Source of the DNA: Solea solea
Lineage: Eukaryota > Chordata > Actinopteri > Pleuronectiformes > Soleidae
Reading direction: 5' to 3'
NCBI RefSeq assembly: GCF_958295425.1
Contig: NC_081143.1
Coordinates: forward strand, 17,261,016-17,325,015
Length of the DNA stretch: 64,000 nucleotides
How positions within the stretch are numbered: the stretch's first letter is position 1; every line of letters starts with the position of its first letter. Shown here piece after piece: positions 33,901-45,835 of this stretch. The translations under genes and the position numbers were made by a program. The notes beneath the pieces are model-generated. The model was not told the origin of the DNA and did no database searches. It worked only from the letters and a program-made list of their open reading frames with translations.

Positions 33901-36681
33901 TATTTTAATCCTGCATAATCCATCTGAAAACAGGCTCTGTCACGCAAAATGATTACAGCTAACGGGAACTTTACGCCGCTTTACTAGCCCAATGTTGCTG
34001 TTGCCTCAATCTGTGTTGACATAAGACAAATCACTTCCTGTGTGCAGCACAGGAATGTCGCTAGGTGACACAAGATCTTAACACCACTACACTGAGACAG
34101 TTTTAATGAGAAAAGACAAATTTAGGTCCCCACAACACCACGTCTGTGTGTCTGTGTGTGTCCATCTCAGGGAGCGCCAAATATGTGATCAACAGTGCAA
34201 AGCGAGCAAATCTCTTAATGAAAAAGAATTAGCCATGAAGTCATGCACCTTGTCAAAACTGCAGACAGACAGACTTCCTTTCAAGCGATAGCACAGGGAG
34301 AGGTCATGGCACATGGGTCACACCGGATGTGCAAAGACTTTCACAGAATGTTACCAGTGGTATATCATCGAAGCAGAAAAGACACTATGACCTCTCTAGT
34401 CAAGGAGATAGACATTCATTATTTTTAATTGGGCACACTGCAGTAGATTTCCTATATTTAGAAACACAGACCTCAGAGAGGAAAGTCCCAGAATGAATAG
34501 TAACATCTTAGACAAAAGGGATTTTCTTGAACTAAATAAACAACAAACTTGTTATTACAGCACTTTGTCCTTTTTGGACAAAGTTCCCACCATGCCATGG
34601 GGATACGACAACAGCATATATTTGTAGTTTGAAATAAATCTATAATAAAAGTGACCTATTATTTCAATTAATAAGCTATTGTTTTGGTAAATTCAAACCA
34701 TCTCCAGGGCTCACATGGGGGACTCAACTGCTACACTTCATTTAAATAATGCTTTATATTGATAAATGTGTTTAGATTCACAGATATGCATCAAACAGTG
34801 TAATAGAGAAATCGTAGAACTTGTTTGCTCACACCCATAAAAAAAAGTGCTTAGTGAGATTTTGTGATTACAGCTTTTTTTTGTGATTATTCTACCAATT
34901 TTGAAATACCTGGGGGTTTCTGGCTCTGTGATATCTCCCTTGAATGTTGCATTGAGCTGCTTCTCTCTGGTTAGCAGGTCATCAATGAGGTTCTGCCTCC
35001 TGTCTGCCTCTGCTTGCATTCTGATGAGGCCATGTTAAGGTCATGCAAAAGGTTGACAATACTTTAATTTGAAATACTATGGGGTAAACCTTTTTAAAAA
35101 CATTCTAATGCCCTCTATCGGAACCAAACTGCCACTGCATGCAGAGGAAAACATTGTCTGTCTGACTAAATAAACATAAATTCACTATCACTAGGCTTTT
35201 TATTAAACCAACTTTATTTTTAACACTTGGAAGATGAGTAGTGACACAAGTACTGCTGCAGGCCTAAAATTAGAGTTAAGTTCATTGACCAAAACAGAAT
35301 CACATCTTCTAAAGTATGTTTTAAATCGTGAAACAAGCATAAAATGTTTGCTCTATTGTTCACATGGATACGCTTCAACAGAAACTACAATGACACCCTG
35401 CTTTAAATATTGCCACCACAAGGGAAATATTTTTCTTTTCAGGAAGGATAGTATAGTGTATCCTATGCTGAAGGAGATAAGCAAGAAAGCATTCATTTCT
35501 GTTCATTTCACTCAATTTGGAACCTTGCACAGCAAAAAGTTCAAATGCAGCTATGGTCTCACAACCTCCACTGCTGAAGGAGAAAGGATACATGCGTCGA
35601 GATGATGAAGCTCGCAGCAAACTTTCTTTGAGCTGGGCAATGTTCTGTTTCAGCTTCTGCTGTGAAGCCCGTAGTGTCATGTTGATCTGAAAAGACAGAA
35701 TACATTCAAAACAGCAGAATAATAAGAAGGAAACTGCTGTCTATTTCAAGACAATAATACTTTATTTGAGCCTTACCTTTGCAGGGTTTCCCCCTGTTCT
35801 CTGCTGTCTGTTACGTTCATGAATGTTTTCTGCAATTTCCTGTGCCAGGCGACATGTGGCATCATAGTTCTGTAACCTATAAATAAATGAATAGAATAGA
35901 GATACCATGAAACCTGAGCCAGCACTGACTTAAGACCATTTAACACAAGGAGTCACTAATTCATAGGGAGCAAGTTATGTGGTAATGATGGTGCTGCCTC
36001 CTAGTGGATCAAATCATGCATTACAGTATATATTCTCATAACAAACATTCATAGAAAACATTCTGAATGCCTTCTATCAGTGAGGAAAACAAAAGACCAG
36101 TCAGACCACGATGAGAACAAGCAACAAGTGTGTTTCCAAATCTTATACATTTTATGAAAACTTGAGAATTGCATTAATAAATCGTAGTTTAATATAAAAA
36201 ATACCAGGTTCCCCTAATAAAATCCAACAAATACTCCCATTAACTCTCCGTGAAAGCTGAAGGAGCCCTCTCATACTCCTTAAAGCTTAGCATAGAAGCT
36301 CTAGACTGTCAACGTGTAATTGCGGAAATCAGAAGCGTTGCATTCATCATGTGACATTTGTAGGATTTCCATTTTCCTACTTTGTACCAAACGGAACCAC
36401 GATTTAGCCTGACTTGTAAGGTAGAAATACGGTTGAACAACGTACGATTTTCTTCCCCATGGCCGCCATATTTTATACACATAAAAAAACAAGTGTATGT
36501 GTTTGCTCGATAAGGCTGTAAGTCAGCTAATGTTTGTTGTTTAGCTAATGTTGCGTTGGTCGACGTGCCAACAACTACTTCAAAAGAGGAGACAGAAAGG
36601 TAAGCTATCAGTGTCATTTATAGAAGTAAACACTACGCTATTGCAGCCTTCCAGTATTACTTACCACAGATCCTGAGACAT
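937..36681 (-). CDS. stx8: Syntaxin-8 (Qc-SNARE), seven coding exons, C-terminal exon outside the window
   Basis: Endosomal t-SNARE that pairs with syntaxin-7, Vti1b and VAMP8 in late-endosome fusion (family knowledge). Exons, transcription order: 36681-36665, 35876-35777, 35686-35592, 35020-34910, 31435-31302, 30313-30221, 1038-937. All borders are GT/AG and the frame holds through 217 complete codons. The start is the ATG at 36681 (MSQDLW). The N-terminal helical part runs to about residue 110, then a linker containing NPWL. The Qc-SNARE heptad region is roughly residues 154-207 (LDALAAVISRQ, GQEIGNELDEHNEIIDDLA), followed by RNETRRVKLVETKSASCG. The human protein then has a membrane anchor; no such hydrophobic exon is seen at 1-936, so the last exon lies to the left. 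Exon 6 uses the upstream AG of two close AGs, which restores an AQD sequence. The sixth intron is about 29 kb. Identity is secure; exon edges are by eye. Confidence 0.95.
4520..4950. mobile_element. MITE-like element with nested inverted repeats
   Basis: A perfect 16-bp inverted repeat pairs 4865-4880 with 4918-4933 (ATTTTAGTCGGACTAA and its complement). Further copies of TCCGACT/AGTCG motifs and paired ATGCA stretches lie around it. The composition differs from its surroundings. The pattern suits a non-autonomous DNA transposon, possibly Harbinger-like; the family call is a guess and the outer ends are uncertain. Confidence 0.45.
7676..8560. mobile_element. Degenerate hAT-like DNA transposon relic
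   Basis: The left end CAGGGTTGTCAAACTCAA resembles the hAT terminus seen clearly at 62651 (CAGGGGTGTCA). GGGGGCC/GAGGGCCAGA and, near the right end, GTGGGCCAAAT/GTGGGCCTGA are typical of subterminal parts of such elements. The right terminus is degenerate and no target duplication was identified. Confidence 0.35.
9361..9399. repeat. Perfect 15-bp hairpin with 9-base loop
   Basis: The arms 9361-9375 (GTTCTGTGGGAGAAG) and 9385-9399 are exact reverse complements separated by nine bases. It stands alone in otherwise plain intron sequence; its function is unknown. Confidence 0.85.
11803..11806. repeat. Left target-site duplication of the retrovirus (AAAC)
   Basis: AAAC precedes the 5' LTR and AAAC follows the 3' LTR at 18249-18252, as expected of a 4-bp duplication. 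The same four bases also precede the internal start of the 3' LTR, so chance or a longer LTR start cannot be excluded. Confidence 0.6.
11807..12894 (+). repeat. 5' LTR (1,088 bp)
   Basis: It starts TGTAAGACAG and ends CCCCTACA. It repeats at 17161-18248 with a constant offset of 5,354, and I saw no difference when reading both copies. It has a TATA-like stretch near 12625-12636 and polyadenylation signals AATAAA near 12234 and at 12780, so R/U5 probably lies in the last 250 bp. It contains a 129-bp tandem duplication. Confidence 0.95.
12361..12610 (+). repeat. Tandem duplication inside the LTR, period 129 bp
   Basis: ACCTCTGAGTTGAATAGAAA recurs at 12366 and 12495. The first 90 or so bases of each unit are nearly identical and the remainder diverges. 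The same array is in the 3' LTR at 17715-17964. Duplicated U3 blocks in retroviruses often carry enhancers; that role is inferred. Confidence 0.9.
12898..12916 (+). promoter_or_regulatory. Primer-binding site matching tRNA-Trp
   Basis: TGGTGACCCTGACGTGATC starts three bases after the 5' LTR. It is complementary to the 3' end of vertebrate tRNA-Trp as I recall it, with a mismatch at the T in CCCTG and possibly at the last base. tRNA-Trp is also the primer of avian sarcoma-leukosis viruses. Confidence 0.8.
12970..13016 (+). promoter_or_regulatory. Leader ATG and candidate major splice donor
   Basis: A strong donor, TGTG|GTGAGT, begins at 13011, between the primer site and the gag start. An ATG at 12970 opens 13 hydrophobic-rich codons that run into the donor. 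Unspliced, this frame stops at once (14 codons); spliced, it could supply an N-terminus to a downstream ORF. Coding use is inference. Confidence 0.5.
13133..13429 (+). pseudogene. Retroviral gag, N-terminal matrix part (frame-shifted from the rest)
   Basis: The 98-codon ORF starts MGGKVS, a good N-myristoylation signal as in retroviral matrix proteins that target the plasma membrane. A basic, tryptophan-containing body follows. It lies in frame 2, while the following gag ORF is in frame 1 and overlaps it at 13408-13429. The natural reading is one gag gene broken by a small indel near the overlap. No slippery heptamer was noticed there, so I favour mutation over programmed frameshifting. Confidence 0.7.
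13408..14778 (+). pseudogene. Retroviral gag, capsid and nucleocapsid part
   Basis: This 456-codon frame begins with a charged, probable coiled-coil stretch (residues 5-60) and a spacer. A capsid region follows, with a major-homology-like segment near 14268-14325 (glutamate, phenylalanine and arginine in the usual spacing). It ends with one zinc knuckle C-x2-C-x4-H-x4-C at 14551-14592. It ends at an amber codon, 14776-14778. Its own first ATG is probably not the real start; the matrix ORF upstream supplies that in an intact copy. Gag assembles the particle and packages RNA. Confidence 0.85.
14776..14778 (+). promoter_or_regulatory. Amber codon between gag and pol in one frame (possible readthrough site)
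   Basis: gag stops at TAG followed by GGACGCGTGGCC, and the pol frame continues without shift and without an ATG of its own near its start. Murine leukaemia virus uses UAG-G readthrough in the same position. A downstream pseudoknot was not resolved by eye. Confidence 0.65.
14779..16110 (+). pseudogene. Retroviral pol: protease, partial RT and partial integrase joined by an internal deletion
   Basis: The aspartic protease active site DTGA is at about 14872-14883. Reverse-transcriptase motifs follow: SPCLPVPK, FSVLDIN, MPQG and YVDD (near 15759-15770). Directly after YVDDILI the frame continues, still open, into FWWPAM from the integrase zinc-binding end and then the integrase core start (DFIGPLP). 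The RT connection, all of RNase H and most of the integrase HHCC finger are therefore missing. The ORF ends at 16110 because of a frameshift in the core. Without RNase H and an intact integrase the product should be inactive. Confidence 0.9.
16070..16330 (+). pseudogene. Integrase remainder, frameshifted and deleted
   Basis: From about 16082 the integrase core continues in frame 2 (TSDQGSHF, holding the second catalytic Asp). At about 16194 it resumes in frame 3 (VNRTIKENIAKQ), just after the place where the catalytic Glu is normally found. The junction near 16180-16194 has lost the intervening segment. Pol ends near 16320. Confidence 0.75.
16433..17100 (+). pseudogene. env-like debris
   Basis: A 116-codon ORF (16433-16783) contains paired cysteines, an N-x-S/T site and an aromatic-rich stretch. 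After a stop, related-looking protein-like stretches (cysteine-containing, near 16800-16900, and a region ending near 17045) occur in changing frames. Position between pol and the polypurine tract argues for env. No fusion peptide or membrane anchor is intact. It may alternatively be unrelated 3' sequence. Confidence 0.5.
17148..17160 (+). promoter_or_regulatory. Polypurine tract
   Basis: AAAGGGGGGAAAC directly precedes the 3' LTR, the expected plus-strand primer site. AAAC here mirrors GTTT just after the 5' LTR. Confidence 0.85.
17161..18248 (+). repeat. 3' LTR (1,088 bp)
   Basis: It is identical, as far as I could read, to 11807-12894 over the full length, including the 129-bp duplication. 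It is followed by AAAC at 18249, the probable target duplication. Confidence 0.95.
19340..20190 (+). mobile_element. Decayed non-LTR retrotransposon (L2/CR1-like) ORF2 fragment
   Basis: Near 19470-19530 a broken reverse-transcriptase motif resembles GVPQGSILGPLLF. Near 20000-20100 the frame gives WGKKAFKYAASSTWNILQ, very like the tail of L2-type ORF2 proteins. There are several frame changes and stops between. It is a dead copy. Confidence 0.65.
23324..23512. mobile_element. Palindromic MITE (hAT-like)
   Basis: The left half (TTTCCCAGTCCTGGTCCTGGGGACCCAC, AGATGTTTCACTGCTCCAGCA, ACCTGAT) is mirrored on the right (GATCATTTGAATCAGGTGTG, TGGAGTAGGGAAAC, GTGGGTCCCC). I recognise this as an abundant teleost repeat with a long imperfect inverted structure. 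Ends are approximate. Confidence 0.6.
26950..27070 (+). mobile_element. Short LINE reverse-transcriptase fragment
   Basis: The sequence GTAGGGGTCCCACAAGGCTC translates to VGVPQGS, the conserved RT block of non-LTR retrotransposons, followed by a decayed LGP-like segment. Only about 120 bp can be supported. Confidence 0.45.
28997..29244. mobile_element. Short hAT-like element
   Basis: The ends CAGGCATGTCCAAAG and the complement of TTTGGACACCCATG form imperfect terminal inverted repeats. The flanking octamers TTTTACAG and CTTTACAA match at six of eight positions, consistent with an aged 8-bp hAT target duplication. Subterminal GGCCACTCACGACCC and CTGGCCCTCG fit the family seen at 62651. Confidence 0.6.
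30606..30661 (+). repeat. (GAAAA)n microsatellite
   Basis: Eleven or so copies of a pentamer in stx8 intron sequence, about 390 bp from exon 6. Confidence 0.95.
31436..34909 (-). other. stx8 intron without recognised content
   Basis: AT-rich sequence between the linker-coding exon and exon 4. No repeat family, RNA gene or ORF with resemblance was seen. Confidence 0.6.
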
Positions 36682-38398
<1,717 letters not shown>

Positions 38399-41300
38399 AT
38401 GATTCACATTTCAAGAACACCAGAATTCTCCTATTGTGGAAATATGAATTCCGTCTCAGTTCACACATCCCCTGACCACGACTTGGACCGTGTCGTAGGA
38501 GGCAGAAGCAGGCAAAGATCTCACTCCTATTACAGCCCAGAAGACAGTAAGAACTATGGCACACAGCCACAGACAGACCAATCTTCTCTTAGACCTCGTT
38601 CCAGGTATGTTGTTACATTCACACTCTTTTATGATAAATAATGTATCATCTTTATTATGTTAGTAATCAGATCAGGGAGCAATGACAAGTTTCCTGTATG
38701 TGTGTTTAATGTTGTAAAAGTGCAGAAGTTTAATTATTACTGAATACGTAACAAATCCTGAATTAACTCCTTTAACTCCCCAGGTCCTTTTACAGTTATG
38801 ATACTTCAGAGCTTTACTCCAACTCAAAGCAAGCAAGCTTGGTATCACAGCATCAAGTGCCAAAAAAAGAGAATGGAGCTCGAGTCACTGCCAAGAAGTC
38901 AAAGTCTAAACCGCACAAACTTTCAGCCTCTAGAGAACTTAATGGTACTGAAAGTTTTATATTATCATGTCGATTTGATTATATAAATATATATATCAAA
39001 TATAATGCATGTTTCTGTGTTTTGCTTATAGGCAGTAAAGGCAATCTTAAATCAGTGTCCATGATGACCATCTCAGAGTCAGACAACTGGGAGATTAGCT
39101 CCAACTCTGGAATGAAGTACGGACAGTTTGTAGACTGGGAGAAGATCGACCCAGAAGCTGCAGAAAGATACCAGCACATCGTGGAGAGTGAGCACCGGCA
39201 GCTGAAAGCCATGGGCCGGGAAGGATTCTGGGCAACACCGCATACACTGAGGGCCAAAGCTTACTATCACATCATTCACAGCATCAATTTTAGGTGAGAA
39301 CAAGCATGAAGTATCATGAAGACAAAAAACAATAAGAAAACTGTATTAAAAATGTATTTTCAGTCATTATGAAACACATTTATGTATGTATTTTATTAAC
39401 TTTGCAAAATCAGCATGTAGGTTATTTTTTTTACTTAAATCAACTAAATCAAATAATCTGAATGTGGATTAATGTGGTATTTGCAGCAAGTCTGTCACTT
39501 CAGATAGAGATGTCTACTATGAATTGTCAAAGAAGCTCTTTGGAGAACAGAAAATGAGCAACCACCCTGTCCCAGAGTACATGGAGGCGGAGGAAATACC
39601 AAGGTACATCCATCAATCCGTCTTCTATATTAAGACTGATAGATGTTAGTTCAACTATCATAATAATAAGAAATGCTAAAAACAGGATGTTTACAGTATT
39701 TGATGAGCATGAAAAGAGTTTACAAATCGGCTAAATAAACTGTATTATCTTTTTTTCTCTTTTCATACCCAGATATTGTCTCAACAAAGCAGGGCTGAAC
39801 TCTGTTAAAAAGATCATTCTTTGTCTTGGCGAACACTTCCCCGACATGAACTTTTGCCCCATTCTGCCAGCCTTGGTCTCCCTCATCCTCCACTTCAGCC
39901 AGGATGAGGCCGAGTGTTTCTACAGCGTTTCAAAACTCATCTGTTACCAAGACCTCAACAAGCGCTACATTGACCAGACCTTCCTCACCTACCGCGCTTC
40001 CTGTATGACTTTTGGAGATCTGGCTAACAGATGCTGCAGGGGCATCCGGAAGCTTATTGCCAGCTCCCACCAGAACCTCTTTGAGTTTTACTCTGACTGG
40101 ATCATGTGGATTTTTGCGTACCTTCCATTCACCTATGCCATCAGAGTGTTGGATGTCTACCTATTGGAGGGTTACAAGGTCCTCTACAGGTTTGCAGCTT
40201 CATTTTATAATCAAAATCCTTACTTCAATGTGGTTTCTTGTGGAGAAGCATAACAGCTCACCCGTTTCACTTAATTCTTTGAAGGGTGGCACTGGCTTTG
40301 CTCAGCCTCTACAAAGTGTCAGTGTCATCTCGAGTGGCGGACGTGGAGGACTTCAGAGCGGACATGAAAAGTTTCGTGCAGAACATAGCTCGCCACTGCA
40401 CAGCAGAGAAGCTCCTGCAGAGGGCGTTCAAGATCCCAATGGCTATACGAAGAGAGCTCAACCTCCTGTTCAATGCCAACAAGGACTCCCTCATGCAAAA
40501 AGGTGTCAGCATCCACCAGAGGAGGTTGGTATTGGTATTGGTATATAGATTGGTATTTTGTAGTAGCTATGTGTCATTTTAAAAGGTACAAATGTGCTTC
40601 TTTTTTTTTTTAAATGGCTTTAAAGGCAGACTGTCGAGACAGTGGACTTCACAAACTTCAGCTCCAGTGTTGTGACGGGGACTGAGATGAGAGTTGTTTG
40701 GGCCTGGATACCTGAACGCTTCGCCCTTTTCAGTCCCATTAGGCTCTTTAGTACTGCTGAACATGGAAGAAGTCTCACTTCGTAAGTAACCTTTAACATC
40801 AAACGCCTAATGGGTTTATATAGACTTTATATGCATGTGCCAGTTATCATCATTATAGATGAATTGCCTCTAATCATCACGTCCCAGCAGATTCCTGTGG
40901 GTCTGATTGCACAACAGCACTCAGTGGTGTTGTCACTATCAACATGTTTGTTTGAGCAGGAATGTCAAGTGACGTACAGCTCAATGGTGGCAAGTCAAGT
41001 TAAAAGTTGAAAACAATCATTTTCTAAACGAGTTGTGCGAAAACAAATGCCACATCAAATGCTTCACATAGAAAATAAGTATTTACTGATTTGCAAATTG
41101 AACTGACATTTTATTCTCCTCTTACTTTGATGCTTTACAATAAAGAATAAACAATACATCACATAAAAATGCGTCCCAGTGCTTTATTGCTCTACAAATT
41201 GATCACAATTGAGTAATGTAAAATATAATTTTCAGTTATCAGTGATACTGTAGATTATAGGTTCTAAACATCATAAATGTATGTTGTTGTTTTTTCTCCC

Positions 41301-42260
41301 ATACAGATTGTATTCGCATGTGGAGGGACATGAACCAGCAGTCTTGATGATCAAATCGACGGATGAAGAGGTAACTTGTTAACTTTTTAATTCTGGTTTC
41401 ATTTCATGATTAAATGTCATTACGCTAATAATGATGATAACCAATGGAGAGAGCTGAAAGATTTGTCATTTCACAGGTCTTTGGTGCCTTCCTGTCAACA
41501 GATATGATAGAAAGAAGAAAGTATGACTCCGGGCCACTTGCATATATTGGAACTGGGGAATGCTTCGTTTTTACGGTGAGACACATTCCTGTAAAAATGT
41601 TTGTGTCAACTTCATATGTGGAGTATTATATTCACAGCTATATACCGGGATGCCCCTTAAACTATGTATGAATTATAATTGCTTCTTCAGCTTCGTCCTA
41701 ACATGGAGCACTACCAGCAGACTATGGTCAACATTATGACCAGAAGAGCTTTCCCACAGCAGGTTCATATCAGGAACAATGGCTCCTCCCATGTGTCCAT
41801 GAGGGGCAGTTCCCCAGTCACCACCACCACTCTGGCCTGTCCTGCTGGGACTCCACAGGATCCGAGCTACCTGACCATCCCCTTCACTGCCCCAACAGAT
41901 GAGCCCACCACTGCCAAAGAGCCAAAGAGACACAAGGAGCAACAAGCCAACAAGTTCATAGCAGGCACTGACAAGCAGCTCATCATTGGTACAACAACCT
42001 ACTCTTTTGTCAGAATAATTAGGCGTCTCTAACCAGTCCACAGCAATGTCAGCCAGCTGATATAATGTGTGTGTCTTCTCTCAGGTGGTGATGGGGGGCA
42101 TGCACTTTGCCTGCAAGAAGACCTAGAGGGAGGATTCACAGAGAAATGTGACACATTTGAGAGCATCCCACTCTGCAAGGCACATTTCAAGATCCAGTCC
42201 CTGGAAGTGTGGGGCATCCAGAACTCTATTTCTCTTTCTCCCTGTTTTCCCCCTGAGTAA
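38399..42260 (+). CDS. TBC1D24-like protein (TBC + TLDc), 731 aa
   Basis: Coding exons: 38399-38604, 38784-38944, 39032-39293, 39487-39603, 39773-40189, 40285-40524, 40626-40781, 41307-41370, 41477-41575, 41691-41988, 42085-42260; 2,196 nt in frame. A TBC Rab-GAP-like domain (about 186-415) includes FWATPHTLRAKAYYHII, FCPILPALVSLILHFSQDEAECF and YLLEGYKVLYR. A C-terminal TLDc domain (about 490-730) includes WIPERFALFSP, EGHEPAVLMIKST, GTGECFVF and GGDGGHALCL. This matches TBC1D24, a regulator of vesicle trafficking linked to ARF6 and phosphoinositides. K181, R185 and R388 sit where TBC1D24 has its phosphoinositide-binding K36/R40/R242 (from memory). It is about 170 residues longer than TBC1D24, mainly a Ser/Lys-rich N-terminus. 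I read it as a paralogue, since TBC1D24 is not usual beside STX8. An AATAAA lies at 42506. Confidence 0.9.
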
Positions 42261-42949
42261 AATAGCAAAAGAGCAGCGTTGCTTTTTCTTTCTGACTTTC
42301 TTTCTTTTTCTTTTTTGATAATTTGTGATGTTGTTTGACTGGACTTGATTTCTAAATGCAAATACATTATATGTATTGACATGTTGTGAAATCTGAGGAT
42401 TTACTGTACTTGATGTCAGGAAATTCAATTGTGTTGCTATTACTGCCGAACTTCACAAGCTTACTTGAACAATAGTTCACATCCTCAAGGATTTCTCACA
42501 AACAAAATAAATATACAGAATGAATGCAACTCTACCAAACAAAACCCTGTAATCTATTATAAAGGAAGAATGAAAAATGTTGTCCAGTGTAATGTACAAT
42601 ATTTGCATTCTGAGAAAAAACTATGCTTTTCCTGGATTTATGTCGATGTCTAGCTGTTTTCCTCCATTTATTCGCATGATTTGCCGTTCATATGTGTTTG
42701 ATACAAAACTATGCACCATTGTACTATGTGATGATTAGAGTAGTTCTCTCATCGTCTGCTTGTGTGACTTATTTAAAACTTTTTTTTTTTACTTTGAGAT
42801 ATATCAAAAGATATTTGACCCAACCTTTACATAAATTGCAAGAATTTAAAATGTCCAAAAATGGTCAAGTGTGTCTTTTCAATTCACAGTCGGCCAATGA
42901 AAACTTTTCCTTGTGGGGAGCTGCTTATCTGACCATTAATGTGTCTAAG

Positions 42950-43350
42950 TAAAAGAAAAATCCCAATACAATTTCTCCAGTGTTGTTAAATGATCAAATA
43001 GTGGAGCGTGTACAAATACTTGGCACGAGCCTTAACAACAAACTGACCTTTGATTTGCAAGAAAGCCCATCAACGCAACTTTGGGGTTGACAGAACTTTT
43101 ATGAAAATGTTTTATTCATGTTTTATTGAATCAGTTTTAACCTTCACTTTTATCTATTCAGAAAAACAGGACCAGTTTACATGGCATTGTAAAGGTGTGA
43201 CATGCTCAACCTTGAATAATCTCCCTCACATGTACAAGCCCAGAGTTTTAAAGAAGGCCAGGTCAATTCTTGCTGACCCCAGCCATCCTATAGCAGATGA
43301 ATTCAGGTTGCTGTCTTCAGGATACAGATACAGAACAAACAGACGTTATT
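42950..43350 (+). mobile_element. L2-like LINE ORF2 C-terminal fragment
   Basis: Frames give VERVQILGTSLNNKLTF, then FGVDRTFMKMFYSCFIESV, then KKARSILADPSHPIADEF and SSGYRYR. These blocks occur in this order at the C-terminus of teleost LINE ORF2 proteins. They lie in different frames with stops, so it is dead. Confidence 0.75.
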
Positions 43351-45081
43351 ATTGCATTCATTTGTGTGGCTGCTTGACTTGCATTGTCACTAAATGTTGC
43401 CGTGTCTATTTTTATTTACTTTGGTTACCGCTGGCTGTGCTTCAATTTTTCCCTCAGGGGATGATAAAAGCAAACTTTTAACTTCTGAAGTTTGAAAAAT
43501 GACAAAAGAACGATAGTGCTTTATTTTGCATAGCTTGCATTTTGAACACAGCTGATATAACCTATTACTTAGTAAACACATTGTTTGAATAATTTGATTT
43601 ATGAACGAGACATGACGGCAGGATGCGATGACTGCAATAACATGTCCTGACTATGACATATGTCATTAAGTGGATTTCTGTAGTTCATTTGAGTGGCACA
43701 GACATGGAATCATAAGTTCCAAAGTGCCAATGCGGACCTGCTCAGGCTTTGACAGAGGTGCCATTCACGCTGTTGTTAGTTGATGAACCAGCAACATAAT
43801 TGTTGAGGCGTTATTTGAAGGTTGAAAAACTACATTGTGTTGCTTTAACAGCAAGCATGGATTGGACAGTCAAATAATAATGAATAAAAAAACATCTTTC
43901 TGTGTTAACATTTGCTACCTATCTTACATAGGTATAAGAATATAGTGCAAACGGGGGCGGATGTTTTGACCATGCTGAGAGTGAATGGCTGCGGGATTGA
44001 CTCATGTTTTACTGCAGTATAACACTCACTGTAACATTAAAAAAATGCATTTTATCGTTCCATCTGAGATGAAAGAAGACCCGCCTCTATGTGGCTCTTG
44101 ATTGGTTTATCTGTCGACATGAAGCGTAGTGATTTGTTAAGGTTATACAACCCTGCTATTATCCACCAATCAGAGACAGGGTAGGGAATCGTTTCTTCGC
44201 CCACCCCGGATGTTAACGAAAGTAGCCCCGTGCTACATCTTGCAAAGCTACTGCGATTATTTACATCAAACTGTAAAGCAGTTTGCCACGGGAAAAAACA
44301 GGTTTGATCTCCGTTGCTTCGAACGATTGTTATAAAGGTGGACCACAAAATCATATTTCCCGCTGAATCGAAAACGATGTAATTGGCGACCGCCACAGCG
44401 TTAGCATCTGCTAGGTCGTCACTGTTAGACAGTGTAGCTTTGCTAGCCACTGCAGCGATGCTAACGTTAACCAAAGAGTGGTAGGGGTTTGTTCATCTAT
44501 GAATATATGAAAAAAAAAAAAGGAAAAAATCAGTCCTAAATATGTCATATTAATGCGATATATTGCATATTGCCCTATACAGCCGCGTTTGCTTGTATAG
44601 CGTCAGTTTAATACATTTGTTAGTGCAGCGTTGCTTATTAGGAGCTAAATACGTTGGTAATATTTGTGTGTCTCATTTTTAAAATAAGCCTTTTATATGT
44701 ATTTTTGGCTGGGTCTTGCTTTACTTAGGCCACCATTTTACCATTAAAGCTGACTCATTATATTGTAATTTGCTGTAAGAAGGACAAATGTACTGTATGT
44801 ATCTTAATTGTATGAACATCACTGCTGGAACCAAATAACTGAACTCATTTAGTCTTTCATGACAGCAACACATCTCTAAAAAGTTCATGTTAACCATTGT
44901 GTAGTATCACCTATTCTTTTCACAACACACAAATGTCTGGGAAGTAACCCTAACACCAGTTGCAGGAGTTGTGGGAGAGGATTGTTGTTGTCATGCAGGA
45001 TTCTAACTGCTCTACAGTCCTGGGTCATTGCATGATTTTTTTCTCATGATGCGTTAAATTATTTTTCTTGACTTTTCTTGA

Positions 45082-45270
45082 TGTTTCTACCGAGTGGAAT
45101 GGTTTGGTACTGTACAGTATGTGTTTATTTTTGTCTCCATTAGGAATAATACCAAAATAACCAGCCCCATTTTTGGTACCCTTCCCTTGAAGTCAGTCGA
45201 AATGCAAACCTGGCCCAGGGCTTTGCTGTCCCAAACCGCACCACACTGTACTGTACCATGATGGAAACAC
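45082..45270. mobile_element. MITE with GGTACTGTACAG-type inverted ends
   Basis: The left end GTTTCTACCGAGTGGAATGG...GGTACTGTACAG is mirrored by CTGTACTGTACCATGATGGAAAC on the right. It lies beside, perhaps within, the transposon relic at 45290. Confidence 0.5.
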
Positions 45271-45289
45271 GGCATTGGTGAAATTGATG

Positions 45290-45835
45290 GACACGATATG
45301 TGTTTAGTATTGTCTTGCTGAAATATACAACGAGCATGTGTTGTTCTAAAACCTTCAGTTGTTTTCAGTATTGATAGAGACTTTGCAGATGTATATGCTG
45401 CCAGCGCCATAGGCACTAATGCAACCTGGTTTTTGAACTGTGTGCTGACAACAAGCTGGATGGTCCCTCTCCTCTTAAGTCTGCAGGACACAGCATCTGT
45501 GGTTTCCAAAAAGAATTTCAAATGTTGGTTAATCTGGCCATAGAGCAGTTTTCCATTTTGCCTCAGTCCATTTTAAAGTAGCTTTGGCCCAGAGAAGATT
45601 ACTGTTTCTCGACCGTGCTCACATATGGCTTCTTTTTTGCATGATACAGCTTTAACTTGCATTTGTGCCCACTTATGTTACTTACCTATTGCCAGTTAAG
45701 CTATTTAGTTAAAAATATCCTTTTTTTTAATTAGTGCCACAACCATTTGTTGTACCTGTCCCAACTTTTTTGAGATGTGTTGCTCCCATCAAATTAAGAA
45801 ATTTCAACACTGAGTTTTTCCAATTCAGTGTCACT
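45290..45835. mobile_element. DNA-transposon relic (Kolobok-type by recollection)
   Basis: The minus strand encodes a broken ORF including KFFLETTDAVSCRLKRRGT and FQQDNTKHIS. The plus strand ends with CCAACTTTTTTGAGATGTGT, which I recognise as part of a very common teleost repeat. ORF and end decay show it is inactive. The family name is from memory. Confidence 0.5.

Noticed and set aside
44052..44474. 140-codon minus-strand ORF at the CpG-rich region
   Set aside because: No recognisable domain; promoter-like composition keeps frames open. A short upstream gene cannot be fully excluded.
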